From Capillimicrobium parvum (GTDB taxonomy: Bacteria > Actinomycetota > Thermoleophilia > Solirubrobacterales > Solirubrobacteraceae), in NCBI RefSeq assembly GCF_021172045.1, contig NZ_CP087164.1, positions 3,782,001 to 3,846,000 on the forward strand: a DNA stretch of 64,000 bases, in the 5' to 3' direction. The notes under the pieces were generated by a model that saw nothing but the letters and a program-made list of their open reading frames with translations, had not been told where the DNA came from and did no database searches. Below are positions 8,598-16,775 of this stretch, piece after piece; position 1 is the stretch's first letter, and the number at the start of each line of letters is the position of its first letter. The translations under genes and the position numbers were made by a program.

Positions 8598-9311
8598 GTG
8601 GCAGAGATCTCGAAGACCGCGGACCAGGCCCTGACCGTCCTGCTGAAGGTAGGAGAGAACGGTCCGATGACGCCTGCCGAGCTCGCGCGCACGCTCGGGA
8701 TGAACCGGACGGTCGTGCACCGCCTGCTCTCCACGCTGCACCAGCGCGGCTTCGTCACGCGTCAGGAGGACGGCTACGTCCCGGGCGCGATCCTCGTGCG
8801 GATCGCCGAGCGCGTCCAGCCGGAACTGCGCGCCTCCGGCCGCACCGCGATGCTCGAGCTCGCGGGCGCCGTCGGCGAGACGGCGGTCATGCACATCGCC
8901 GACGGCCTGGACGCCGTGGTCCTCGAGCAGGTCGTCCCCGACCGCAACATCGTCCGCGTCGAGCACGAGATCGGTTCGCGCCATCCGCTGCACGAAGGCG
9001 CGAGCGGGCGTGCGCTGCTCGCGTTCCTCGGCCAGAGCGCGATCGACCGGGTCGCCCGGGGCATCGACGCTCCCGACGCGCTCGCGCGTCAGCTCGAGAC
9101 GGTGCGCCAGCTCGGCTACGCCCTGTCGCACGACGAGCTCCAGCAGGGCGTCCACGGCCTCGCGGTGCCCGTGCTCGACGCGCCCGGCCACGCCGTCGCC
9201 TCCATCGCGCTGCTCGCCCCCACCACGCGGGCGAGCGCGCTGCCGACCCACCTCGACGCGCTCCTGGCCGCTTCCGCCGGCCTCTCGCGGCTGCTCTACG
9301 GCCGCAGCTGA
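8598..9311 (+). CDS. IclR-family transcriptional regulator 1
   Basis: IclR-type regulator of 237 residues from a GTG start. N-terminal winged helix-turn-helix (about residues 5-65, with TPAELARTLGMNRTVVHRLL as helix-turn-helix) and a C-terminal effector-binding domain carrying the family's HPLHEGASGRALLA segment. Divergent from the five-gene oxygenase operon, with two copies of the recurring palindromic element between them. IclR proteins that control aromatic catabolism bind very similar sequences, so this protein is a leading candidate for the regulator of the dispersed element. No clear Shine-Dalgarno precedes the GTG. Confidence 0.9.
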   Translation: MAEISKTADQALTVLLKVGENGPMTPAELARTLGMNRTVVHRLLSTLHQRGFVTRQEDGYVPGAILVRIAERVQPELRASGRTAMLELAGAVGETAVMHIADGLDAVVLEQVVPDRNIVRVEHEIGSRHPLHEGASGRALLAFLGQSAIDRVARGIDAPDALARQLETVRQLGYALSHDELQQGVHGLAVPVLDAPGHAVASIALLAPTTRASALPTHLDALLAASAGLSRLLYGRS

Positions 9312-9315
9312 GCGC

Positions 9316-10494
9316 TCACGCAGCCGGCGCATCGGCGGCGCGCGGCTCGGTGACGTGCCGCACGCAGACCAGCATCGCGACGAGCGCCACCGCACCGAGG
9401 ATGACGAACGGCACGGCATCGGACGTGAGGTCCGCGCCGAGCGCGCTGGCCGGCGCGCCGATCGCCTCTCCGCTGGCGAACGTCAGGTTCAGCAGCGCGG
9501 CCGCCGGGCCGGGCGTCAGCCCGCTGGCCTCGGCGACCTCCGAGAGCAGTGCCATAAGCGGGATGCTGAACACCGTCACCGCGACCCCGAACGTGACGAC
9601 CGTGAGCGCCGCGACGAGCCCGGGCGGCTGGACCAGGCCGAGCACGACCAGCGCCGGCGCAGTGGCGGCGAGCCCGGCGGCGATGAGCGGCACGCGCCCG
9701 TCGCGGTCCGAGCGCCGGCCGACCAGCGGCGCCGTCGCTGCGGCGACGAGCGCCCCCACGAGGAACGTCGCGCCGATCGCCGGCTCGCCGAACCCGCCAT
9801 CGTCGAGGCGCAACGGCACCAGCGCGTTGAGGGCGCCGAGCACGATGCCCGGCATCAGGCTCAGCGCGGTGAGCCCGATGAGCAGCCGGCTGCGCCGCGC
9901 GCGCGCCCAGTCGGTGCTGAGGTCCGGACGCCGCGCCGGGCCCGGCGTGCGCACGACCCAGACGATGATCGCCGCGCAACAGATGGCGATGGCGCCGAAG
10001 GCGGTCTCCGGTCCGATTGCGACGGCGACGGTGCCGAGCACCGGCCCGAACAGCGTGCCGAAGATCGCCGCCCCCATCGCCGTGCCGATGACCTGCCCGC
10101 GCCGGTCGTCGGGCGCCGCCGCGATGAGCCACGCCAGGACGCCCGACCAGATGAGGCCGGCCCCGAACCCCTGGGCGGCGCGCGCCGCGTCGAGCAGCAT
10201 GACGTCGCCCGCGAGCCCGAAGACGACGCTCGCGGCGCCCAGCAGCGCGAACCCGCCGACGACCGTCCGCCTGGGGCCGGCCCGGCCGGCGGCGATGCCG
10301 CCCGCGATGGACCCGAACACCATGCCCACCGCGTAGGCCGCTGTGAGGACACCCGCTGCGGACTTCGAGAGATCGAACTCGTCGCGGTAGTGCGGCAGCA
10401 GCGGCGCGACCGCCGAGTACAGCGCCGACTCGAGGATCAGCGCGACGGCGGCGAGCAGGCTGAGCCGACGCAGGCTTGCGTCCGGGGCACTCAC
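9316..10494 (-). CDS. MFS transporter
   Basis: Major facilitator superfamily permease of 392 residues with about 12 hydrophobic segments, beginning with LLAAVALILESALYSAVAPLLP. The GxxxGRxGPRR-like loop between the second and third segments (GGIAAGRAGPRRTVV) is the MFS signature and lies on the cytoplasmic side. Start is GTG (10492-10494). Convergent with the IclR gene, 4 nt between stops. Substrate unknown; import of an aromatic substrate or export of a product are both possible. No operator-like element directly in front of it. Confidence 0.85.
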   Translation of the reverse strand: MSAPDASLRRLSLLAAVALILESALYSAVAPLLPHYRDEFDLSKSAAGVLTAAYAVGMVFGSIAGGIAAGRAGPRRTVVGGFALLGAASVVFGLAGDVMLLDAARAAQGFGAGLIWSGVLAWLIAAAPDDRRGQVIGTAMGAAIFGTLFGPVLGTVAVAIGPETAFGAIAICCAAIIVWVVRTPGPARRPDLSTDWARARRSRLLIGLTALSLMPGIVLGALNALVPLRLDDGGFGEPAIGATFLVGALVAAATAPLVGRRSDRDGRVPLIAAGLAATAPALVVLGLVQPPGLVAALTVVTFGVAVTVFSIPLMALLSEVAEASGLTPGPAAALLNLTFASGEAIGAPASALGADLTSDAVPFVILGAVALVAMLVCVRHVTEPRAADAPAA

Positions 10495-10545
10495 CCGGCC
10501 ACCGGCACGACTAGTGGCCCGTCTCGCAACTCTCGAGACGAACCA

Positions 10546-11145
10546 CTATGCGCGCTCGAGGTCTGCCCCCGCGTCGTCGGCGATCGCCTGCGCGCGCACG
10601 GCGTGCTCCTCGCGCTGCTCGAGGTACGCCTCGAAGTCGAACTCGTCGAGGTCGATCTCCTGGATCGGCTCGTACTCGCGCGCGATGCCGTCCCAGCCGA
10701 TCTCGTCGATGCCCCAGTAGAACTCGAGCAGGTGGCCGTCCGGGTCGCGCGCGTAGAAGCGGGGCTGGTTGCCGGGGCCGCCCTTGCGGCAGTTGACGAT
10801 CTGCACGCCGGCCTCGCGCATCTCGCGCAGCTTGGCCAGCAGCTCCCCGGGAGTCGCGAGCTCGAAGGCGATGTGGTGCAGGCCGATGCCCAGCGCCGAG
10901 CCGTCCGGCGCGTCGTCGGTGATCAGACCGTCCTTGAGCTGGAAGATCGAGATCGCGTGGTGGGTCGCGTTGCAGCGCACGAACGCACCGGCCGCCACCG
11001 TGACGCCGTGACCCACCTCGTCCGCGGGGTACTGGAAGCGCTCGGTCAGCCGCATACCGAGGACGCCCGTGTAGAAGTCGACCGATCGATCGAGATCGCG
11101 CACGGTGATCCCGATGTGACCAATGTTCCTGACTCGGACCTGCAC
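10546..11145 (-). CDS. VOC-family extradiol dioxygenase-like protein
   Basis: Vicinal-oxygen-chelate protein of 199 residues made of two beta-alpha-beta-beta-beta modules. The metal triad of type I extradiol dioxygenases is visible: His10 (NIGHIGI), the HH pair at 90-91 (LHHIAFE) and Glu141 (HLLEFYWG). This fits a catechol-2,3-dioxygenase-type enzyme, although glyoxalase or fosfomycin-resistance relatives share the ligands. The GTG start at 11145 has GGAGAT seven bases upstream. The C-terminus carries an acidic tail (DLDEFDFEAYLEQREE). It is transcribed alone from a region with a strong copy of the operator-like element (11166-11180). Confidence 0.8.
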   Translation of the reverse strand: MQVRVRNIGHIGITVRDLDRSVDFYTGVLGMRLTERFQYPADEVGHGVTVAAGAFVRCNATHHAISIFQLKDGLITDDAPDGSALGIGLHHIAFELATPGELLAKLREMREAGVQIVNCRKGGPGNQPRFYARDPDGHLLEFYWGIDEIGWDGIAREYEPIQEIDLDEFDFEAYLEQREEHAVRAQAIADDAGADLERA

Positions 11146-11165
11146 TCGTCTATCTCCCTCATATC

Positions 11166-11180
11166 GGTCGAATATCGAAC
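11166..11180. promoter_or_regulatory. operator-like element (regulon motif), site 2
   Basis: GGTCGAATATCGAAC, reverse complement GTTCGATATTCGACC, essentially the consensus of the recurring element. It is 20 bp upstream of the VOC dioxygenase start. A second half-site (ATATCGG, 11161-11167) adjoins it. Confidence 0.6.
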
Positions 11181-11251
11181 GCGCACGTCCGATTGTCGTC
11201 AGACCCTACTTCAGACCGCGACGGAGCGTCAAGCCCCGCCGCGGCCCGCGC

Positions 11252-12586
11252 TCACAGCTCGACGGGGTGGCGAAGCTCGGGTACATGCGCCGTTCGCGTG
11301 TCGACGATGTCGCCGTTCATGAGCTGGCTGGCGGGCACCGCTCGCGCGCCGCCGGTCCGTGCCGCGATCTCGCTCGACGTCGTGTACGGGCGGCGGTCCT
11401 CGCCGCGCGCCCAGACCGGCTTGCCGCCGGCGGGCCGGAACTTCGGCATGACCTCCTCGGCGAAGATCGACGCGCTCTTCTCGATCAGCCACCGGGGCAT
11501 GCTGCCGTGGTCGATGTCGATGATCACCCGGCCGGCGCCCATCTCGCTCGTCACCTGCTCGAGGCGCTCGGCCACGGTGTCCGGCGAGCCCGCGATCAGC
11601 CACTCCTCGGCGACGAGGTCGTCCCACGTCATCTCGGAGATGTCGCGGCTGCGGTAGCCGCCGCCGGCCGCCATGCCGCGCAGCGAGCTCTCGCTGACGT
11701 GCCCGGGCGCGAAGGCGTCCTGGAACGTCGAGCGGAAGAAGTTCTGCATGATCCAGGCGTAGTGCGGCTCGGCCTCGCGCCGCGCCTGCTCGTCCGTCTC
11801 CGCCGTGTGGACGAACAGCACGGCGGCGATCTGGCGCGGGTCGGGCGTGTAGCCCTCCTCCGCGCACAGCTCGCGGAACAGGTCGCAGTTGCGCAGCAGC
11901 GTCTTCCGCGGCGCGAGGATCGCCTGATAGACGTAGCGGTGCTTGGCGCACATCGCAAGCGACTCGCGCGAGCCGGCGGCGGGGATCCAGATCGGCGGGT
12001 GCGGCTTCTGCACCGGCCGCGGCCACAGGTTCACGTACGGGACGTTGAACCACTCGCCCTCGTACGCGAACGGCCCCTGCTCGGTGAGCGCGCGGATCAG
12101 CAGGTCGTGCGCCTCCTTGAACCGGTCGCGCGCGTCTGCCGGGTTCGTGACCCCGTAGGAGTGGTACTGCGCGCCGAGGCCCATCGGCAGCCCGAGGATC
12201 AGCCGGCCGTTGGACATCATGTCGACCATCGCCACCTCCTCGGCCAGGCGGATCGGCGAGAGGTAGGCGTTCATGATCGGGCCGACGGCGGCGATGTGGA
12301 TCCGCTCGGTCTGAGCGGCGAGGTAGGCCGACGTGACCATGCCCTGCGCGGACAGGCCGATCGGGCCGTTGTGCTGCTCGGAGTGCAGCACGCCGTCGTA
12401 GCCCAGGCGCTCGCACCCGGCCAGGACCTCGAGGAAGTCGCGCATGGCTCGCTGGGCGAGCGCCTCGTCGTAGAACTCGGTGGGCAGGGAGATGAAGTTC
12501 GTCCGCGAGTGCTCGCCGATGACGCTCTTGTGCGGCACCCACGGGTAGGCGCCGTTGTGGAAGGCGTAGAACTCGAGCTCGCTCAT
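11252..12586 (-). CDS. LLM-class flavin-dependent oxidoreductase, copy 2
   Basis: Luciferase-like monooxygenase of 444 residues, closely related to the copies at 6076-7398 and 60350-61642: MSELEFYAFHNG start, EQHNGPIGL, AAVGPIMNAYLSPIRLAEE, GLPMGLGAQYHSYGVTNP and the PIWIPAAGSRESL loop. ATG at 12586 overlaps the stop of the upstream alpha/beta hydrolase in an ATGA. It should require reduced FMN. The downstream VOC gene is separated by 106 bp and has its own operator-like site, so this transcript probably contains only the hydrolase and the oxygenase. Confidence 0.88.
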   Translation of the reverse strand: MSELEFYAFHNGAYPWVPHKSVIGEHSRTNFISLPTEFYDEALAQRAMRDFLEVLAGCERLGYDGVLHSEQHNGPIGLSAQGMVTSAYLAAQTERIHIAAVGPIMNAYLSPIRLAEEVAMVDMMSNGRLILGLPMGLGAQYHSYGVTNPADARDRFKEAHDLLIRALTEQGPFAYEGEWFNVPYVNLWPRPVQKPHPPIWIPAAGSRESLAMCAKHRYVYQAILAPRKTLLRNCDLFRELCAEEGYTPDPRQIAAVLFVHTAETDEQARREAEPHYAWIMQNFFRSTFQDAFAPGHVSESSLRGMAAGGGYRSRDISEMTWDDLVAEEWLIAGSPDTVAERLEQVTSEMGAGRVIIDIDHGSMPRWLIEKSASIFAEEVMPKFRPAGGKPVWARGEDRRPYTTSSEIAARTGGARAVPASQLMNGDIVDTRTAHVPELRHPVEL

Positions 12587-13419
12587 GACTGAGCCTCCTG
12601 GGTGACGAAGTCGGCGATGACGTCGGCGAGCCGCTCGGGCTGCTGGGCGACCATCAGGTGCCCGGTGGGCGCGGCGTCGCCCTCGAGGACTGCCAGGCGC
12701 CCGGCCGGAAGCAGCTCGGCCCAGCGCTCGCAGTGCTCGCGCGGCACGACGCGATCGTCCTGGGCGGCGACGACGAGGGCCGGACAGGCCACGCGCGCGA
12801 GGCGCCGATCGAAGCGGTGGTCGTAGCGCGGGTTGAACGCGAGCCGCGCGGCGGTGGTCAGCTCGAGGTAGCCGTGCACCAGCTCCTCGACCGGGTCGCC
12901 GGACGCCGTGTACTCGCTCAACCGCTCCATCTCCCCGTTGAACAGCACCTCGTCGTACTCGTCCGGCGTCATGCGGAACACGTCGGCCACGGGATGCCCG
13001 GGGACGCGCAGGCCGTACGGCGCGACCAGCGTCAGGCTGGAGACCCGCCGCGGGTAGGTCACCGCGAAGTCGGCCGCGATCCAACCGCCCAGCGTGTACC
13101 CGACGAGATGGATGTCGTCGAGGCCGAGCGCCTCGAACAGGTCGTCGAGGTGCAGGACGACGTCGTCGATCGAGCGTAGCCACGGCGGCATGGGCGTGTC
13201 GCCGAATCCCGGCTGCTCCGGCGCGACGAGGTCGACGCCGGCGCTCAGCCGCTCATGGAACGGCAGCCAGCGGCGCGTGAAGCCCATGCCGTGGAGGTAG
13301 ACCGTGGTGGGTCCGGAGCCGGCCCGGCGGTACGCGGTCGGGATGCCGCGCACGTCGACGACCTCCGGCGGCGTGTAGAACGGCCAGCTCGGGGGCTGGC
13401 TCTCGGTGGCTGTCGCCAT
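12583..13419 (-). CDS. alpha/beta-hydrolase-fold protein paired with LLM oxygenase, copy 2 (Thr at nucleophile)
   Basis: 278 residues, same subfamily as 7398-8186. LHGMG at 42-46, acid Asp222 (AQDDR) and His254 (PTGHLM) are conserved, but the nucleophile elbow reads GYTLGG, placing Thr109 where serine is expected. I checked the codon on the DNA (ACG). The start ATG at 13419 is preceded by GGAGAG. First gene of a two-gene unit with the LLM oxygenase, divergent from the FAD oxidoreductase operon across a region with two operator-like sites. Threonine at this place is unusual; the protein may be slow, non-hydrolytic or use a His-Asp mechanism. Confidence 0.85.
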   Translation of the reverse strand: MATATESQPPSWPFYTPPEVVDVRGIPTAYRRAGSGPTTVYLHGMGFTRRWLPFHERLSAGVDLVAPEQPGFGDTPMPPWLRSIDDVVLHLDDLFEALGLDDIHLVGYTLGGWIAADFAVTYPRRVSSLTLVAPYGLRVPGHPVADVFRMTPDEYDEVLFNGEMERLSEYTASGDPVEELVHGYLELTTAARLAFNPRYDHRFDRRLARVACPALVVAAQDDRVVPREHCERWAELLPAGRLAVLEGDAAPTGHLMVAQQPERLADVIADFVTQEAQS

Positions 13420-13446
13420 GGTCTCTCCAGGAATCGAACTCAAGAG

Positions 13447-13461
13447 CACGATTATCGTTGC
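13447..13461. promoter_or_regulatory. operator-like element (regulon motif), site 3a
   Basis: CACGATTATCGTTGC; the CGATTATCG core is the reverse complement of the CGATAATCG core I recall for PcaR/PcaU-type IclR operators. It lies 28 bp upstream of the hydrolase start. Confidence 0.45.
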
Positions 13462-13542
13462 ACGCGAGCCCATGCAGTTCAATGCGGCCATCTGTTGCAG
13501 GCAGACGCCGAGAGCCGTAGACTCGCGTTTTCGGTCACAACT

Positions 13543-13558
13543 GGTCGATATTCGATAC
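13543..13558. promoter_or_regulatory. operator-like element (regulon motif), site 3b
   Basis: GGTCGATATTCGATAC, a near-perfect copy of the recurring element, 20 bp upstream of the GTG start of the FAD oxidoreductase that opens the 13.6-21.7 kb operon. Confidence 0.58.
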
Positions 13559-13578
13559 ACCTTCGAGCAGGCGGTCTC

Positions 13579-15006
13579 GTGAACCCCAACAGCGCTGTCC
13601 TCGCCGACCCCGGACGCATCTCGCACTGGTTCAAGCAGCTCTATCCGCCGGAGCGGGCCCTCGTTCCGCGGCCGGCGCTGACCGAGTCGCGCGCGGCCGA
13701 CGTCTGCATCGTCGGCGCCGGCTACACCGGGCTGTGGACCGCGTACGCGCTGCGCCGCGCCGACCCGTCGCTGGACGTCGTGCTGCTCGACGCCGAGATC
13801 GCCGGCTACGGCGCCTCGGGGCGCAACGGCGGCGCGGTGATCGCCCAGTTCAACGGCTCGCGCGAGTACTGGACCAAGCGCGGCGGCCGCGCGGGCACGC
13901 AGGCGATGGAGCGCGCCGTACGCGAGTCGGTCGTCGAGGTCGGCGCCGCCGTCGAGCGCGAGGGCATCGACTGCTCCTACGCGCGCAACGGGGTCGTCAT
14001 GGTCGCCCGGACGCCGCTGGAGACCGAGCGTTTCCGCGCCTCGATCGACGAGGACCGCGAGTGGGGCTGGACCGAGGAGGACAGCCGCCTGCTCACCGCC
14101 GCCGAGGTGCAGGAGCGCATCAAGGTCGACGGCGCGCTCGGCGCCCGCTACAACGCCCACTGCGCGTCGATCCACCCGGGTGCGCTCGTGCGCGGCCTGG
14201 CCGACACCGTCGAGCGGCTCGGCGCCACCATCTACGAGGGCACGCGGGTGACCGCCATCGAGCCCGGGCTCGCGCGCACCGCCGCCGGCCACACGGTCCG
14301 TGCGCGCACGGTGGTGCGCGCGACCGAGGCGTACACCGAGAGCCTCGAGACCCACAGGCGGATCATGGTCCCGGTCCACACGTCGATGCTCGTCACCGAG
14401 GTGCTGCCCGACCACATCTGGGCGCAGATCGGCTGGGCCGGCCGCGAGGCGCTGCTCGCCGAGCATCCCTTCCTGCACCTTCAGCACACGGCCGACCACC
14501 GGATCACCATCGGCGGCGACGACAACCGCGTGCCGTACCGCTACGCCTCCGCGCCGAACGCCGACGAGGGTGCGCCGCCGCGCGTGCTGTCGATGTACCG
14601 CCGGGAGCTCGTCCGGCTGTTCCCGGCCCTGCGCGACGTGCGCATCGACCACTCGTGGCAGGGCGTGTTCGCCGCGCCGCGCAACTGGGCGCCCGGCGTC
14701 GGCTACGACGCCGGGACCGGACTGGCCTGGGCCGGCGGCTACGTCGGCGAGGGCGTCGCGACCTCGAACCTCGCCGGCCGCGCCCTGGCCGACCTCATCC
14801 TCGGCCGCGACACCGAGCTCACCCGGCTGCCGTTCGTCGGGCCGCCGGCGCGAAGATGGGAGCCCGAGCCGCTGCGGGCGATCGGCTCCGGAGCCATCGC
14901 CGTGATGCGCCAGATCGGCGACCGCGCCGAGCTGCGCACCGGCAAGCCGTCGAAGGTCGTCGAACTGGGCAACCGCGTCGCCGGATACACGGGACACGTC
15001 GGATGA
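13579..15006 (+). CDS. FAD-dependent oxidoreductase, DAO (DadA/GlpD-like) family
   Basis: 475-residue flavoprotein of the D-amino-acid-oxidase superfamily. The start is taken at GTG 13579, after a GAGCAGG-like ribosome binding site. GAGYTG at residues 46-51 is the FAD-binding motif, followed by the GASGRNGGAVIAQFNGS segment typical of DAO-family oxidases (GxSGRNGG). Near the C-terminus WAGGYVGEGVATSNLAGRA matches the second FAD contact. Likely removes hydrogen from an amine or N-methyl substrate, as sarcosine and amino-acid oxidases do. First gene of an eight-gene coupled operon; overlaps the following hydrolase by ATGA. Confidence 0.82.
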   Translation: MNPNSAVLADPGRISHWFKQLYPPERALVPRPALTESRAADVCIVGAGYTGLWTAYALRRADPSLDVVLLDAEIAGYGASGRNGGAVIAQFNGSREYWTKRGGRAGTQAMERAVRESVVEVGAAVEREGIDCSYARNGVVMVARTPLETERFRASIDEDREWGWTEEDSRLLTAAEVQERIKVDGALGARYNAHCASIHPGALVRGLADTVERLGATIYEGTRVTAIEPGLARTAAGHTVRARTVVRATEAYTESLETHRRIMVPVHTSMLVTEVLPDHIWAQIGWAGREALLAEHPFLHLQHTADHRITIGGDDNRVPYRYASAPNADEGAPPRVLSMYRRELVRLFPALRDVRIDHSWQGVFAAPRNWAPGVGYDAGTGLAWAGGYVGEGVATSNLAGRALADLILGRDTELTRLPFVGPPARRWEPEPLRAIGSGAIAVMRQIGDRAELRTGKPSKVVELGNRVAGYTGHVG

Positions 15007-15812
15007 ACGAGATGACCACCCCCCAGAGGCTGGACGTCAACGGTGTCGACGTGGCCTACCGCCGGGCCGGATCCGGGCCGCCGCTGCTCTACCTGCACGG
15101 CATGGGCCTGACCCGCCGCTGGCTGGAGCTCTACGCGGTCCTCGCGGAGCGCTTCGACGTCATCGTCCCCGAGCACCCGGGCTTCGGCGACACGGCGCGG
15201 CCGGCGTGGTACCGCTCGCTCGACGACTTCGTGCCCCACTACGCGGATCTCCTCGACGCGCTGAAGCTCGACGAGGCGCATGTGGTGGGCCACTCGCTGG
15301 GGGCGGTCGTCGCCGCGGCGTTCTCGGCGACCTACCCCGAGCGGGTGCGGTCGCTGACCCTCATCACCCCCGGGCCGCTGCCGCTCGCGTCGCCGGGATT
15401 CGACGAGCCCGACGACATCCCGGCCGACTTCGACTTCGACGGCATCCTGTTCAACGACAACCAGGCCGCGTATCCCGAGTACCGCAACGGCGACGACGAG
15501 GGCCTCGTGATCGCGCCGAACGACGGCGACGAGCACGCCGACCCGTCCGCGTGGTCGCTCGACGTCACGCCGACCCTCTACCGGCGTCTCGCCCGCGTGC
15601 GCGGCCCCGCCCAGGTGTTGGTCCCCGACGAGGACCGCCTGTTCTCCAACGAGATCTTCGCGGCCTGGGCGCGCTGGCTCGGCGACATGCCCGTCGTCCG
15701 GATCCCCGGCCGGACGCACCCGACCGGCCACCTGCTCATCGTCCAGGAGCCCCAGGCGATCGCGGCCCGGATCGGCGAGCTCGCGCACGCCGCCCAGGAG
15801 GCACGAGCATGA
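15003..15812 (+). CDS. alpha/beta hydrolase, not LLM-paired (Ser nucleophile)
   Basis: 269 residues, the same subfamily as the three LLM-paired proteins but with an intact elbow GHSLGA (Ser98), Asp211 (PDEDR) and His243 (PTGHLL). LHGMGLTRRW at 31-40 is nearly the same as in the copies at 7398 and 12583. It has an extra acidic stretch (FDEPDDIPADFDFDG) in the cap region. Overlaps the upstream FAD oxidoreductase and the downstream RibBA-like gene by ATGA on both sides, so all three are translationally coupled. Probably hydrolyses an oxidised intermediate of this operon. Confidence 0.86.
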   Translation: MNEMTTPQRLDVNGVDVAYRRAGSGPPLLYLHGMGLTRRWLELYAVLAERFDVIVPEHPGFGDTARPAWYRSLDDFVPHYADLLDALKLDEAHVVGHSLGAVVAAAFSATYPERVRSLTLITPGPLPLASPGFDEPDDIPADFDFDGILFNDNQAAYPEYRNGDDEGLVIAPNDGDEHADPSAWSLDVTPTLYRRLARVRGPAQVLVPDEDRLFSNEIFAAWARWLGDMPVVRIPGRTHPTGHLLIVQEPQAIAARIGELAHAAQEARA

Positions 15813-16765
15813 GCATCCGGCCGGCACTGGGCGACCTGCGCGGCGGCCGGCTCGTCGCGCTCGTGGACGTGGCGCGCGGGGCGCCCGAGGGCTACCTCGT
15901 CGCCGCGGCGCGCACGATCACGCCGCTGCTGATCAACGCGATGCTGCTCGACGCCGGCGGGACGCCCTGGGTCGCCCTGCCCGAGTCCCGCTGCCGGGCC
16001 CTGGCCATCGACCCGCTCGGCGACCATGCCGCGCGAGCCGAGGGGTTCGCGTTCATGGTGTCGATCGAGGCCCGTCACGGCGTCACGACCGGCGTGTCGG
16101 CGGCGGACCGGGCGCGGACCATGCGCATCGCCGCCGACCCCCGGACCGGCCCCGCCGACATCGCGGTGCCCGGCCACGTCATGCCGATCCTCGTGGCCGA
16201 GCAGGGCGTGCTCGGCCATGCCGCGGCGCCCGAGGCAGCGGTCGACCTCACACGGCTGGCCGGGCTCGACGGCGGCGGTGCGATGTGCCACATCCTCGAC
16301 GAGTCCGGCCAGGTCGCGGGCCTCGACGCGGTCTGCGATCTCGCCCGGCGCCGCGGCTTCCAGGTCGTCACCACCGAGGACGTCGTCGCCGAGCGCCGGC
16401 GCCGGGAGCCGATGGTCGAGCGCACCGCAGCTGCGCCGATCGAGACGGTCGCGGGGCGTCTGCTCGCCGTGGCGTATCGCGAGACGATCAGCGGGCGCGA
16501 GCACACCGCGCTCGTGGCCGGGCCGCGTCCCGAGGCCATCGTCGACGCGCCGCTGCGCCTCCACGTCCGGCAGCCGATCGAGGACGTCTTCACCTCCACG
16601 CACGAGGAGCTCGAGCGGTCGCTGCACCAGCTGGCTGCCGGCCGGCTCGGCGGGATCCTGCTCTACCTCGCCGCGGGGACCACATCGGATGCGGCCGAGC
16701 GGATCGCCCAGCAGATCCGCGCCGACCTCATGCCCACCCCGGTCGCCCACGCGCACGCGGCCTGA
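15809..16765 (+). CDS. degenerate RibBA-like protein (DHBP synthase / GTP cyclohydrolase II homologue)
   Basis: 318 residues with the layout of bifunctional riboflavin enzyme RibBA. The first ~190 residues follow RibB (SIEARHGVTTGVSAADRA, VPGHVMPI, AAVDLTRLAGL, GAMCHILDESG). However, the acidic active-site loop DxxxRENEGD near the N-terminus is replaced by VARGAPEGY. The C-terminal part follows RibA (YRETISGREHTALVAG, LGGILLYLA) but has neither the zinc-binding cysteines nor the QEGRGIGL motif. So both active sites look lost or changed. Coupled by ATGA to the hydrolase and followed 10 nt later by molybdenum hydroxylase genes. It could bind a flavin precursor or carry a new function. Confidence 0.75.
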   Translation: MSIRPALGDLRGGRLVALVDVARGAPEGYLVAAARTITPLLINAMLLDAGGTPWVALPESRCRALAIDPLGDHAARAEGFAFMVSIEARHGVTTGVSAADRARTMRIAADPRTGPADIAVPGHVMPILVAEQGVLGHAAAPEAAVDLTRLAGLDGGGAMCHILDESGQVAGLDAVCDLARRRGFQVVTTEDVVAERRRREPMVERTAAAPIETVAGRLLAVAYRETISGREHTALVAGPRPEAIVDAPLRLHVRQPIEDVFTSTHEELERSLHQLAAGRLGGILLYLAAGTTSDAAERIAQQIRADLMPTPVAHAHAA

Positions 16766-16775
16766 ACCCGCCACC

